DNA of 64,000 nucleotides from Canibacter zhoujuaniae (lineage in GTDB: Bacteria; Actinomycetota; Actinomycetes; Actinomycetales; Microbacteriaceae): positions 806,001 to 870,000 of the forward strand of contig NZ_JAAIKA010000001.1 of NCBI RefSeq assembly GCF_011752015.1, in the 5' to 3' direction. Positions within the stretch are counted from its first letter, which is position 1. Each line of letters opens with the position of its first letter. Below, in pieces: positions 56,514 through 64,000 of this stretch. The notes under the pieces were generated by a model, which was not told the DNA's origin, made no database searches, and was given only the letters and a program-made list of their open reading frames with translations. The position numbers and the translations under genes were made by a program.

Positions 56514-57290
56514 CTACAGCGGCAGCACAAACCCGCCGATCCAGGCCTGCAAAACATACATCATGCGGGTCCACAGACCGGTCAACATCAGAATTCCAAT
56601 CAAAATCAAAATCACGCCGCCGGCAATATTCACAGCCCGCATATTCTTGCGGATCCAGCCGATTGCGCGGGCCATCCAACCAAAGCCTGCGGCAACCAGG
56701 AGGAACGGAATGCCGAGCCCAAGGCAGTAAGCGATGCCGAGAATTGCGCCGCGGCCGGCGGTGCCCTGCGTCAGGCTGAGCGACATGATAACTCCGAGAG
56801 TTGGCCCCATGCACGGTGTCCAACCAATCGCAAACACGGCCCCCAATAGCGGCGCACCGGCAAGCCCAACAGCAGGTTTAGAGTTGGTTTTGTGTGTGCG
56901 CTGCAGTGGTTTAAAAACACCGATGAACGCCAAACCGAGCACAATCACAAGCGCACCGAAAATCTGTGTGATCAGCATCTCCCACCGCAATAACCAGGCT
57001 CCGATAACACCCGAGAGTGTTATCAGCGCAATAAATACGGCTGAGAATCCGAGCACAAACAGTGCAGCACCAGCTAACATTCGCCGCTGCCCCCCAAGGG
57101 CGCGCAGGCGTTTACGGCCGGCACCGGTCGTTGCTGCTGCTGCCAGCTCGGCAGATCCGCCAACATAAGCAAGATACCCCGGCACGAGAGGCAGCACGCA
57201 CGGAGAAAAGAACGATAGTGCGCCAGCGAGCACCGCAACCAGTGCAGCAGCGAGCACCGAACCTTCATAAATGAGCGATTCCACAGGCAC
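56514..57290 (-). CDS. ccdA: Cytochrome c biogenesis thiol transporter CcdA
   Basis: Membrane protein passing reducing power from cytoplasmic thioredoxin to outside thiol proteins. The 258 residues form six helices. Family motifs: LAGALSFFSPCVLPLVPGYLAYVGG (first redox Cys, near residue 31) and FAIGWTPCMGPTLGVIM (second Cys, near 160). The start is GTG at 57290, 3 bp after the tlpA-like gene, and it delivers electrons to that protein. Confidence 0.95.
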   Translation of the reverse strand: MPVESLIYEGSVLAAALVAVLAGALSFFSPCVLPLVPGYLAYVGGSAELAAAATTGAGRKRLRALGGQRRMLAGAALFVLGFSAVFIALITLSGVIGAWLLRWEMLITQIFGALVIVLGLAFIGVFKPLQRTHKTNSKPAVGLAGAPLLGAVFAIGWTPCMGPTLGVIMSLSLTQGTAGRGAILGIAYCLGLGIPFLLVAAGFGWMARAIGWIRKNMRAVNIAGGVILILIGILMLTGLWTRMMYVLQAWIGGFVLPL

Positions 57291-57293
57291 TCA

Positions 57294-57923
57294 CTAACTG
57301 CCGGCAGTCTCAGCTGCTGTTTCTTTGATCATTGTAGACAGCTGTGATGCTCCCGCGATCTGCCCTAAAATACGGTGGGCAACGCGCCCCTCCCGATCAA
57401 GCACGAGCGTTGTGGGAACAGCGTTCAAGGGAATGGCACCCGCAAATGCGCTCTGCACAGCACGGCCATCTGCAACATCCATAATGGAGGCATAAGGCAC
57501 ATCAAACTCGGCGGCAAACTGTTTTGCTTGTGCGGCCTGATCACGTGTGTTCACACCCAGGAATCGCACTCCCTCGCCCTGCCACTGCGCATAGGCCTCA
57601 TTCAGGTCAGCCGCTTCAGCGCGACACGGAGCACAGCCTGCATACCAAAAATTTACGACGGTAATGTTTCCGAGAAACTCAGCATTTGTTATCGTGTTGC
57701 CATTTTCGTCGGTGCCGAAGAATTCAACCGGCGCGCTGCGCTCGCTTGCAGGGATCGAAATACTCGAGCCGTCACCGGCCACAAAACCTGTGTCGGCGGC
57801 AGCAACCAACGCTTCGTTCGAGCTGGAACAAGCAGCAAGACCGAGAGGAAGAGCCAACACCGCCCCGATACCGACAAGCTGCTGTAAGGGCCACTTTTTA
57901 GCGACCGCACGCCCTTTGCTCAT
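57294..57923 (-). CDS. TlpA/ResA-like thiol-disulfide oxidoreductase
   Basis: A thioredoxin-fold protein, exported or tethered, that keeps the apocytochrome c CxxCH motif reduced. 209 residues: an N-terminal signal with lipobox-like LGLAACSSSN (Cys near 32), then the thioredoxin domain with the active site WYAGCAPCRAE near residue 95-105 and the cis-Pro region NAVPTTLVLD. It abuts the phosphatase gene (0 bp) and precedes ccdA. Confidence 0.9.
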   Translation of the reverse strand: MSKGRAVAKKWPLQQLVGIGAVLALPLGLAACSSSNEALVAAADTGFVAGDGSSISIPASERSAPVEFFGTDENGNTITNAEFLGNITVVNFWYAGCAPCRAEAADLNEAYAQWQGEGVRFLGVNTRDQAAQAKQFAAEFDVPYASIMDVADGRAVQSAFAGAIPLNAVPTTLVLDREGRVAHRILGQIAGASQLSTMIKETAAETAGS

Positions 57924-58580
57924 TTATACCGCCCCCACATCGTTAGCTTGATTGATCAGTTCCGCAGCCGGGCTCACATAAGCAATTTCACGCCACACAT
58001 CATCAATCTTTTCGAAGGTTGTGATGCTCGAAAGATCGCACCGTCTGCTTGCCGGGTTGTGCATTAAAGGTTTGCCATTGATACGCCTGTGCGCAGCCCA
58101 AATTACCGCCTGGTGACTGACCATCACAATATCGCCTGCGACGTCAGAAGCCTGCGCCAGCGTCCAGGCATCATCCATTGCGGCGAGCACGCGGCGCGCA
58201 ATTCGGGCGTAAGGCTCGCCCCAGCTCGGCAGCACCGGATTCCACAGCTTCGGAAGGTGCCGCAACTGCTTGAACGCAGAGTCCGGGCCGTGATTCTTCA
58301 GACCCTCAAATTTATTCGTCGGTTCAATAATGCGCTGCTCAGTCTTAATTTCGCGCTCGAACACCTCGGCTATCGGTCTTGCAGACTGCTGTGCCCGAAG
58401 CAGCGGCGACGCATAAAGGTGGCCGACTGCAACACCTGAATCAAGCAGTGCCTGCGTCGCCAGTTCTGCCATCTTGCGGCCGTTCTCGCTGAGCGCATAA
58501 CCCGGCAGACGACCATAGAGAATGCCCTCTGGATTATCTACCTCGCCGTGCCGAATGAGATGAATTTTGTGCGAACTCAC
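57924..58580 (-). CDS. Histidine phosphatase family protein
   Basis: A phosphoglycerate mutase-like phosphatase of 218 residues. The catalytic RHG motif is at the N-terminus (IHLIRHGEVDNPEGILYGRLPG), with a Glu region and the second catalytic His in IVMVSHQAVIWA. The substrate is unknown. A phosphatase of this type often precedes tlpA-ccdA-resB in actinomycetes, but its link to cytochrome c is unclear. It starts at GTG 58580 and touches the tlpA-like gene. Confidence 0.85.
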   Translation of the reverse strand: MSSHKIHLIRHGEVDNPEGILYGRLPGYALSENGRKMAELATQALLDSGVAVGHLYASPLLRAQQSARPIAEVFEREIKTEQRIIEPTNKFEGLKNHGPDSAFKQLRHLPKLWNPVLPSWGEPYARIARRVLAAMDDAWTLAQASDVAGDIVMVSHQAVIWAAHRRINGKPLMHNPASRRCDLSSITTFEKIDDVWREIAYVSPAAELINQANDVGAV

Positions 58581-58629
58581 TCTATGAGTTTACGGCGGCT
58601 AGCTGAGAGTGTGTAAGAAATGCGAACGG

Positions 58630-59151
58630 CTACTCCCACTCGTTAGTGAATACGAGCAGAGTTGGCACCTCGGGGTTGTCGGCTGGCGGCTCGATTGTGG
58701 CAATTTCCCGCCATCCGAGCTTGCGGTAGAGCGCCTGCGGGCCGGGCCACTCTTTGAGTGTTTCTAGCAGGAGGCCTTTAAACCCGGTTTGCCGCGCCAC
58801 AGTTTCAGCGTGCGCCATCATACGAGCGGCCACGCCCTCGCCCTGCGCGCTCGGGTCAACCGCAAGCAACCGTAAGTCCATCAGGTGGTCGGGAGTCTGC
58901 ACATCTTCATCAACAACAGAACGCTCTCCGAAAATGCGGCCTGACAGTGTTGCAATGATTTCTCCTGTGGGCCGTTGTGCCACCCAGATATGCTGCGGAT
59001 ATGCCGCACGCGCCACCGCGGTGCGCTCTTTATCCCAAGACACATCGAGGTCTCCGTAGGCCTGCGTGTAGGCGTTTTCAACCAATTCATCTACGCGTGA
59101 ATAATCTTCCGGAGTAGCCTCACGAAAAATGAGCTGCGACATCGCGTTCAT
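58630..59151 (-). CDS. GNAT-family acetyltransferase
   Basis: 173 residues with the GNAT fold: an N-terminal strand (IFREATPEDYSRVDELVENAYT), then LRLLAVDPSAQGEGVAARMMAHAE (acetyl-CoA loop, about residue 105-130) and LYRKLGWREIATIE at the C-terminus. The substrate cannot be told from sequence. A second ATG at 59142 (MSQLIF) is possible. It is divergent from aspS with a 58-bp gap. Confidence 0.82.
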   Translation of the reverse strand: MNAMSQLIFREATPEDYSRVDELVENAYTQAYGDLDVSWDKERTAVARAAYPQHIWVAQRPTGEIIATLSGRIFGERSVVDEDVQTPDHLMDLRLLAVDPSAQGEGVAARMMAHAETVARQTGFKGLLLETLKEWPGPQALYRKLGWREIATIEPPADNPEVPTLLVFTNEWE

Positions 59152-59197
59152 GCAAAAAGATTACTACACTGCGCCGCCGAGCCCGCGGCCAGCCCGC

Positions 59198-59203
59198 TAA
59201 AAT
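59198..59203 (+). promoter_or_regulatory. -10 box of aspS, leaderless arrangement
   Basis: TAAAAT ends 6 bases before the aspS ATG at 59210, the same spacing as at luxS. Transcription would start at the start codon. No Shine-Dalgarno is present. Confidence 0.55.
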
Positions 59204-59209
59204 GAAACA

Positions 59210-60562
59210 ATGATCAAACGAGAGCTTATTGCGTCACTTGCAAACCGTGAAGAGGGTCCGGTCACTGTTGCAGGCTGGGTTGAGAAAGTGCGCGACCAGC
59301 GCTATGTCCAGTTTGTTGTGTTGCGTGACGAATCGGGCGCTGCTGTGCAGCTGGTAAACGGCGGTGTTGTGCGCGAGCTTGATCCGAATTCTGAGGATCC
59401 GAAAGACGCCGATCGGCACGTGCGCACAACCGCCATTAGCGAGGTCGCAACCGGCAGCTTTGTCATCGTCAGCGGTGAGCTGCAGAAAAACGAACGCGTA
59501 AAGCTCGGCGGCATTGAGGTGCAGATAGATAAATTTGAGGTTGTCACCGCAGCCGACCCTGAAACTCCGGTGGCCCCCGACTCCGGTATCGATGTGCGCT
59601 TAGACTGGCGCTTCCTCGATCTACGCCGCCCAGAGCAGGCTCTGATCTTTAAGATTCAAACCACCTTCTTACAGGCTCTGCGCAACGTGTGGGTTGAAAA
59701 GGGCTTTATCGAGGTGCAGACTCCAAAACTTATGGCGAGCGCATCTGAGTCACGCGCTGAGCTTTTCCAGCTAGAGTACTTTGACACCACAGCGTATCTA
59801 GCGCAGAGCCCGCAGTTCTTTAAGCAGATGGCGCAGGCGGCCGGCTTTGGCGGCATCTTTGAGGTGGGCCCTGCATTCCGCGCCGATCCGTCCTTTACGT
59901 CACGCCACGCAACAGAGTTCACCTCTGTTGACTGTGAGTTCAGCTGGATTGAGTCGCACGAAGACGTCATGCAGCTTCATGAAGAGCTGATTGTCGCCGG
60001 TTTCACCGCGGTGAAGGAGAAACACGGCGCTGAAATAGAAAAGCTCTTTGGTCAAACACTCGAAGTTCCAACGGTGCCCTTCCCACGAATTCCGCTAGCG
60101 GAGGCGAAAGAAATTGTGAAGGAGCGCGGCTACGAGGTGCCGCGCAATGATGCTGACATGGATCCAGAGGGTGAGCGTCAGATTCACGCCTATGTAAAAG
60201 AAAAATACGGACACGACTTTGTGTTCCTGACCGACTACGCAACTTCGATCCGCCCGTTCTACCACATGCGGCACGCCGACAATGCCTCCCTCACCAACAG
60301 TTACGACCTCATCTATCGTGGCGTCGAAATTTCAACCGGCGCACAGCGTGAGCATCGCATTGCTGTGCTCGAGCAGCAGACCGTAGAAAAGGGCCTCGAC
60401 CCGAAAGAGATGAGCTTCTATCTCGATTTCTTCCGGCACGGTGTTCCGCCACACGGCGGCTTCGGTATGGGCTTGGCACGAGTGCTCATGCTGATGCTGG
60501 AACAGAGCTCGATTAGGGAAACCACATATCTCTTCCGCGGTCCAACTCGTCTACAGCCTTAG
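59210..60562 (+). CDS. aspS: Aspartyl-tRNA synthetase, archaeal/eukaryal type (aspartate--tRNA(Asp/Asn) ligase)
   Basis: Charges tRNA with aspartate. At 450 residues it lacks the roughly 130-residue GAD insertion of normal bacterial AspRS (about 590) and matches the archaeal form. An N-terminal OB anticodon domain (1-110; TVAGWVEKVRDQ) leads to the class II core: motif 1 region FLDLRRPEQALIFKIQT, AQSPQFFKQMAQAAG, motif 2 FRADPSFTSRHATEF, and motif 3 GFGMGLARVLMLML. The Trp after GWV that marks tRNA(Asp)-specific archaeal enzymes is Glu here, so charging of tRNA(Asn) is possible. Confidence 0.92.
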   Translation: MIKRELIASLANREEGPVTVAGWVEKVRDQRYVQFVVLRDESGAAVQLVNGGVVRELDPNSEDPKDADRHVRTTAISEVATGSFVIVSGELQKNERVKLGGIEVQIDKFEVVTAADPETPVAPDSGIDVRLDWRFLDLRRPEQALIFKIQTTFLQALRNVWVEKGFIEVQTPKLMASASESRAELFQLEYFDTTAYLAQSPQFFKQMAQAAGFGGIFEVGPAFRADPSFTSRHATEFTSVDCEFSWIESHEDVMQLHEELIVAGFTAVKEKHGAEIEKLFGQTLEVPTVPFPRIPLAEAKEIVKERGYEVPRNDADMDPEGERQIHAYVKEKYGHDFVFLTDYATSIRPFYHMRHADNASLTNSYDLIYRGVEISTGAQREHRIAVLEQQTVEKGLDPKEMSFYLDFFRHGVPPHGGFGMGLARVLMLMLEQSSIRETTYLFRGPTRLQP

Positions 60563-60574
60563 CTGTTAGGTAAA

Positions 60575-60614
60575 TAAAGGGGTCGGGCAGCTTGTCAGCT
60601 GCCCGACCCCTTTA
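60575..60614. terminator. Bidirectional terminator between aspS and permease gene
   Basis: Eighteen-base perfect arms (60575-60592 and 60597-60614) around TGTC, with A/T ends on both sides. It ends both aspS and the convergent NCS1 permease gene. Confidence 0.93.
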
Positions 60615-60630
60615 CGTTTAGCGTAATCTG

Positions 60631-61995
60631 CTACTGCTCGGCATTCACAACAGAGATCGATTCAGTGAGATGGATCGAGCGAGTATCTGCCGGCTCCTCG
60701 ATCCGCATTAATTTGGTGAAAAGCAGGTAACTCGCAGCGGAGAGCACGATCGTGGGTAGGCTTGCACCGATTGGGAGCGGCCACACAAATGTGAAGAGCA
60801 GGTACACGCCGCACCCGATAATCCAGGTGGCCACCGCGCCGATGTTGACGCCGCCGGTGAACCAGTAACGACCGCCCTGGGTGCGCAAAATATCGTGTGC
60901 GTATGTGCGTCGGCGTGCAACATAGTAGTCGATAATCATAATTGCGAACACCGGGATAAAAAAGGCACCAATGAGCACCAGGAAGTTGGTGAACTGGTCG
61001 AGCATCGCAAGCCACGTTGCTCCCGCAACCGAAATAGCGCCCAGAACAAGCGCGGTTGGCAGAAACGGCAGCGGATTTGTGCGCGGCACAATGGTTTGCG
61101 CCGAGGTTGCCATGCCGTAGACGACCATAGTGTTGGTTGCTGTCACAGATAAAAATATTGCAATCGCTAACGGCCACCCAAAGCTCTCAATGATCACTGT
61201 CGGATCAAAGGACGCTACCTCGCCTCCCCGCAGCAGCACAAAAGAGATGGCGGTCGCACCAAGGGTCATCGCTGTGATGGTGGAGGTGCTGTAGCCAAGC
61301 GCGGTTCCGATAGCGCCACCGCGCTGCGTGCGTGCGGTGCGTGTCAGATCCGCGCTCAAGACAGTCCAGGAGATCGCGGTTGCAAACACAATATCGAAGA
61401 CGCTCATGCCCGTGTATTCGAGCGACTTATCTGCCGGAATCGCAAAGTACTCGGCCGGGCTGTAGGTTGTGAAGGCAACAGCAAAAATGTAGATCACAAT
61501 TCCGAGGATCACAAGCCCCAGATAGGGCTCAATTTTTGCTATGCCGTCGTGCCCGAAAATTGCCAGAACGACGACGATCACCTGGCAGAGCGCGGAAAAC
61601 AGGATCGGATTTGAGTATCCGGTTTGCTGCTCAATAATGTAGTTGATCGAGATGCCGGCAAGCATCGCCTGCACCCATGACCACCCCATCAGGATGATGA
61701 TGTTCGCGGTGGTCGGCAGTGTGGCGCCGCGAATCCCAAAAGAGCCGCGGGCTAGCGCCATAGTTGAGAGACCTGTGCGGGTTCCCATCACCGCAATCAT
61801 GGTGAGGATCAGTGCGCCGAGCAGAGTTCCAACCACAATCGCTGCAATGGCGGTGCCGTAGGTAACCCCCGGCACAAACAGCGTGCCCGTTAACAAAGTT
61901 GTCACAACCAGGTTGGCTGCCAGCCATATGAGGGCTATTCCGACGCCGGAAACGCTGCCCTTAATAGGAATCACAGAGGTATTCATATCACTCAT
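60631..61995 (-). CDS. NCS1-family permease (cytosine/purine/hydantoin type)
   Basis: A 12-helix cation symporter of 454 residues. NCS1 hallmarks are GTRTGLSTMALARGSFGIRGA near residue 72-92 and the SWTVLSADLTRTARTQRGG segment near 210. CodB-like members carry cytosine, but the divergent XRE-cupin regulator and agmatinase-family gene, with a shared operator, suggest a guanidino compound or polyamine-related substrate here. The substrate is an inference. The C-terminus is cytoplasmic. Confidence 0.85.
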   Translation of the reverse strand: MSDMNTSVIPIKGSVSGVGIALIWLAANLVVTTLLTGTLFVPGVTYGTAIAAIVVGTLLGALILTMIAVMGTRTGLSTMALARGSFGIRGATLPTTANIIILMGWSWVQAMLAGISINYIIEQQTGYSNPILFSALCQVIVVVLAIFGHDGIAKIEPYLGLVILGIVIYIFAVAFTTYSPAEYFAIPADKSLEYTGMSVFDIVFATAISWTVLSADLTRTARTQRGGAIGTALGYSTSTITAMTLGATAISFVLLRGGEVASFDPTVIIESFGWPLAIAIFLSVTATNTMVVYGMATSAQTIVPRTNPLPFLPTALVLGAISVAGATWLAMLDQFTNFLVLIGAFFIPVFAIMIIDYYVARRRTYAHDILRTQGGRYWFTGGVNIGAVATWIIGCGVYLLFTFVWPLPIGASLPTIVLSAASYLLFTKLMRIEEPADTRSIHLTESISVVNAEQ

Positions 61996-62085
61996 TACTC
62001 GTAAACCCCGCTCTGTTCTCGTCCGCCCTATTGCGCTTCTCTAGATGGGCGCGCTGATCCCCTAATATATAATTAGTAAACAAAT

Positions 62086-62102
62086 GTTGCATATAATACA
62101 AC
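62086..62102. promoter_or_regulatory. Operator 1 of the ureohydrolase cassette
   Basis: GTTGCATATAATACAAC, an imperfect palindrome that contains a perfect TATAAT (62092-62097) for the regulator gene and TATTAT on the other strand for the permease gene. It shares GTTGCATAT with the site upstream of the agmatinase-family gene. A regulator bound here would block both divergent promoters. Confidence 0.65.
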
Positions 62103-62136
62103 TAACTCATTTTAGCAGCAAGCCCAGGAGCCTGAC

Positions 62137-62730
62137 ATGCGACCGGTAAATCCCAGCACGAATAACACGCCACTAAAAATCGGCGACAAGATCCGCGCGA
62201 TCCGCAAAGCACAAGGGTTAACGATCGGCGAACTCGCAGATTTAGTGCAGGTTACCAAAGGCTATCTGTCGCGCCTCGAGCGGGATCAGACCAGCCCCTC
62301 CGTCACAACCCTGATGAGCATCTGCCAGACTCTTGCTATCCCCATAGGGTCACTGTTCGAGGCCCCTGCGGTTGATCTGGTGCCCCTCAGCAGCGCTCCC
62401 CTCATCAACTTGGGCGGCACTGCAGCGGTTGAAAAAATGATCACACCGCGCGGGTTGAGCGGCGCACAGCTTATTCACTCAGAGATGGCACCCGGCTCGC
62501 ACGGCGGACATGAGCTCTACACCATCAACTGCAAGTCCGAGATTTTGCACGTTATTCGCGGCGAGGTGCTGGTGCGCTTTACAGACCACACAACCAGCCT
62601 GAAACAGGGAGACACACTCACCTTTGCTGGCAGTGAGCCGCACACCTGGGAAAGCCCGGCAGGCGCAACAGCAGTTTGGTGCTTAATCCCAGCACCCTGG
62701 GCGAGTAACCCCGGCCACCCCAGCGCATAA
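62137..62730 (+). CDS. XRE-family regulator with cupin sensor domain
   Basis: A 197-residue transcription factor. Residues 13-70 form the helix-turn-helix (KIRAIRKAQGLTIGELADLVQVTKGYLSRLERDQTSPSVTTLMSIC) and residues about 108-190 a cupin fold (APGSHGGHELYTINCKSEILHVIRGEVLVRF, then GDTLTFAGSEPHTWESP). It resembles PuuR-type polyamine regulators. AGGAG precedes the ATG. It probably binds the two GTTGCATAT sites and controls the permease, itself and the enzyme gene. Confidence 0.88.
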   Translation: MRPVNPSTNNTPLKIGDKIRAIRKAQGLTIGELADLVQVTKGYLSRLERDQTSPSVTTLMSICQTLAIPIGSLFEAPAVDLVPLSSAPLINLGGTAAVEKMITPRGLSGAQLIHSEMAPGSHGGHELYTINCKSEILHVIRGEVLVRFTDHTTSLKQGDTLTFAGSEPHTWESPAGATAVWCLIPAPWASNPGHPSA

Positions 62731-62790
62731 CCCACTAGGCACTGCCGTTTGGGACGCACGACAATCAGACGCCTCAGAAAAAATTTATTA

Positions 62791-62814
62791 AATATGCAAC
62801 AATAGTTGCATATT
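62791..62814. promoter_or_regulatory. Operator 2, upstream of agmatinase-family gene
   Basis: A perfect inverted repeat with 10-bp arms, AATATGCAAC-AATA-GTTGCATATT, 36 bp before the start codon at 62850. The arm repeats the GTTGCATAT core of operator 1. Confidence 0.75.
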
Positions 62815-62849
62815 AGCCACCTTATAGATTCACTAAAAGAGACGAACTA

Positions 62850-63845
62850 ATGACCAACCCAAGCTTTCACCCCGCATACGTCGAATTTGAGAGCGGCAAA
62901 ATCGGCCCCGCCGATGCGGCAACCTCTCCACGCTACGCCGGAATTGCAACATTTGCCCGGCTGCCACGCATTGAGGAGGTGGGCGCAGCTGACATTGCGG
63001 TAGTTGGCGTTCCCTTTGACTCTGGCGTAAGTTTCCGCCCCGGCGCACGCTTCGGTCCGTCATCAGTGCGTGAGATCTCCCGGCTTTTAAGGCCCTACAA
63101 CCCGGCGGGCGATATCGCACCATTTGCAACCTGCCAAGTTGTTGACGCGGGCGATATTCCAACAAACGCCTTCAACATTTCTGAGGCTGTGGCGCAGATC
63201 GAAGCTGCCGCTGATGAGCTGCGCGCCGGCGGCACCCGCCTAGTAACAATCGGTGGGGATCACACCCTGGCGCTCCCAATGCTGCGGTCGGTTGCAAAAC
63301 AGCACGGCCCAGTTGCCGTAGTGCATTTTGACGCACACCTTGACACCTGGGATACCTACTACGGCGCACCCATCACGCACGGCACCCCCTTCAGACGCGC
63401 CTCTGAAGAGGGGCTCATCGATATGGAGGCGAGCCTGCACGTCGGGATCCGCGGGCCACTCTACGGCAAAGAGGATCTCCGCGATGACGAGCGCCTGGGT
63501 TTCGCAATTATCTCATCGGTTGAGATTGAAACAGAGGGCGTTGAGGCGGCTATCGCAAGAATGCGCAAGCGCCTTGGCGACCGCCCGATTTACCTCTCGG
63601 TTGATATCGATGTGCTCGATCCCGCCCACGCGCCGGGCACAGGAACCCCTGAGGCTGGGGGCTTAACAAGCAGGGAGCTGCTGCGCATGCTCCGCTCTTT
63701 TGCTGATCTAAATGTGGTCGGCGCAGATGTTGTTGAGGTGGCGCCAGCCTACGATCATGCACAGATGACGGCGGTGGCCGCTTCCCACGTGGCATACGAG
63801 TTCATCAGCGTGATGGCGGCAAACCTGCAAAACGGTAAGGCTTAA
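62850..63845 (+). CDS. speB: Ureohydrolase of the agmatinase family
   Basis: A binuclear metal enzyme that releases urea from a guanidino compound such as agmatine or guanidinobutyrate. The 331 residues hold all metal motifs: GGDHTLALP (near 134), [10 protein letters not shown] (near 161) and [22 protein letters not shown] (near 250-270). The N-terminal [24 protein letters not shown] is typical of agmatinases. The substrate is not fixed by these motifs; related enzymes include guanidinobutyrase and the guanidine hydrolases. It belongs with the XRE-cupin regulator and the NCS1 permease. Confidence 0.88.
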   Translation: MTNPSFHPAYVEFESGKIGPADAATSPRYAGIATFARLPRIEEVGAADIAVVGVPFDSGVSFRPGARFGPSSVREISRLLRPYNPAGDIAPFATCQVVDAGDIPTNAFNISEAVAQIEAAADELRAGGTRLVTIGGDHTLALPMLRSVAKQHGPVAVVHFDAHLDTWDTYYGAPITHGTPFRRASEEGLIDMEASLHVGIRGPLYGKEDLRDDERLGFAIISSVEIETEGVEAAIARMRKRLGDRPIYLSVDIDVLDPAHAPGTGTPEAGGLTSRELLRMLRSFADLNVVGADVVEVAPAYDHAQMTAVAASHVAYEFISVMAANLQNGKA

Positions 63846-63863
63846 ACCAGGCTCTAACAGAGT

Positions 63864-63900
63864 GGTGGTGTTTCGGGAGTTTAAGACCCGAAGCGCCACC
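63864..63900. terminator. Terminator after agmatinase-family gene
   Basis: Fourteen-base arms (63864-63877 and 63887-63900) that pair fully with two G-U wobbles in the plus-strand RNA. It overlaps the last codons of the convergent gene at the window edge. Confidence 0.7.
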
Positions 63901-64000
63901 ATCTGCGTTTACTGCGGGTTATCCGGTCACGTTCATAAAGCACTGCGTACGCTAGCTTATCTTCGTAGACGATGTGTGACGCATAGACATTGCCGTTGAC
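63881..64000 (-). CDS. C-terminal fragment of an unidentified protein
   Basis: An open frame enters from the window edge and stops at 63881, giving 39 residues (VYASHIVYEDKLAYAVLYERD, then a basic, Trp-containing end RRWWRFGS). It reads like real protein and is convergent with the agmatinase-family gene. Too little is visible to name a family. Confidence 0.55.
   Translation of the reverse strand, partial: VNGNVYASHIVYEDKLAYAVLYERDRITRSKRRWWRFGS

Overview
The window is a stretch of bacterial chromosome of moderate GC content with long, tightly packed operons. It looks like an actinomycete of the Micrococcales, possibly a host-associated Microbacteriaceae-like organism. The pointers are a spc operon with no rpsN between rplE and rpsH (known from Micrococcus), stand-alone groEL under CIRCE control, an acetyl/propionyl-CoA carboxylase alpha chain with fused BCCP, HadA/HadB-type dehydratases beside murB, an MT0933/Rv0909-type small protein, HtaA-domain heme-binding surface proteins and DtxR-like iron boxes. 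The genus-level guess is an inference.

Layout. Positions 1-11.4 kb hold the complete S10 and spc ribosomal protein operons on the minus strand (rpsJ to rplO, then secY and a partial adk). Positions 11.7-15.0 kb hold two cell-envelope glycan genes and a small antitoxin-like gene, which separate these operons from the str operon (rpsL, rpsG, fusA, tuf; 15.2-19.6 kb). Next come a sortase-anchored HtaA-domain protein, a lytic transglycosylase, mqo and radA. At 26.2-28.6 kb a small island sits in the 3' end of a tRNA-Ser(CGA) gene: an 18-bp piece of the tRNA is repeated at the far end, and between the copies lie a membrane protein with two HIRAN-like repeats and a PASTA protein broken at a run of eight G. 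Positions 28.7-35.5 kb encode what looks like a full N-acetylgalactosamine (or related amino sugar) catabolic operon using a ROK kinase, with a striking four-half-site operator at its head.

Positions 35.5-45.6 kb hold a nucleosidase/luxS pair, mdh, a glutaryl-CoA dehydrogenase/CoA-transferase pair, a five-gene hadA-hadB-murB-argA-like operon, and a biotin carboxylase gene. Then follow groEL with two CIRCE elements and a LytR_C protein. At 48.1-54.1 kb lies a heme uptake locus (hmuT, hmuUV and two HtaA-domain proteins) with two candidate iron boxes. This is followed by msrB and a cytochrome c maturation set (tlpA, ccdA, resB) that lacks the usual ccsA/ccsB partner. The right end carries an archaeal-type aspartyl-tRNA synthetase and a ureohydrolase cassette: an NCS1 permease, an XRE-cupin regulator and an agmatinase-family enzyme that share a GTTGCATAT operator.

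How the parts fit. Heme is captured by surface HtaA domains and imported by HmuTUV, next to the genes that build cytochrome c. The sugar operon, the two malate-oxidising enzymes (Mdh, Mqo) and the glutaryl-CoA genes feed central carbon metabolism. Several genes (luxS, aspS, probably accBC) have a -10 box about six to nine bases before the start codon, which suggests leaderless or nearly leaderless transcripts.
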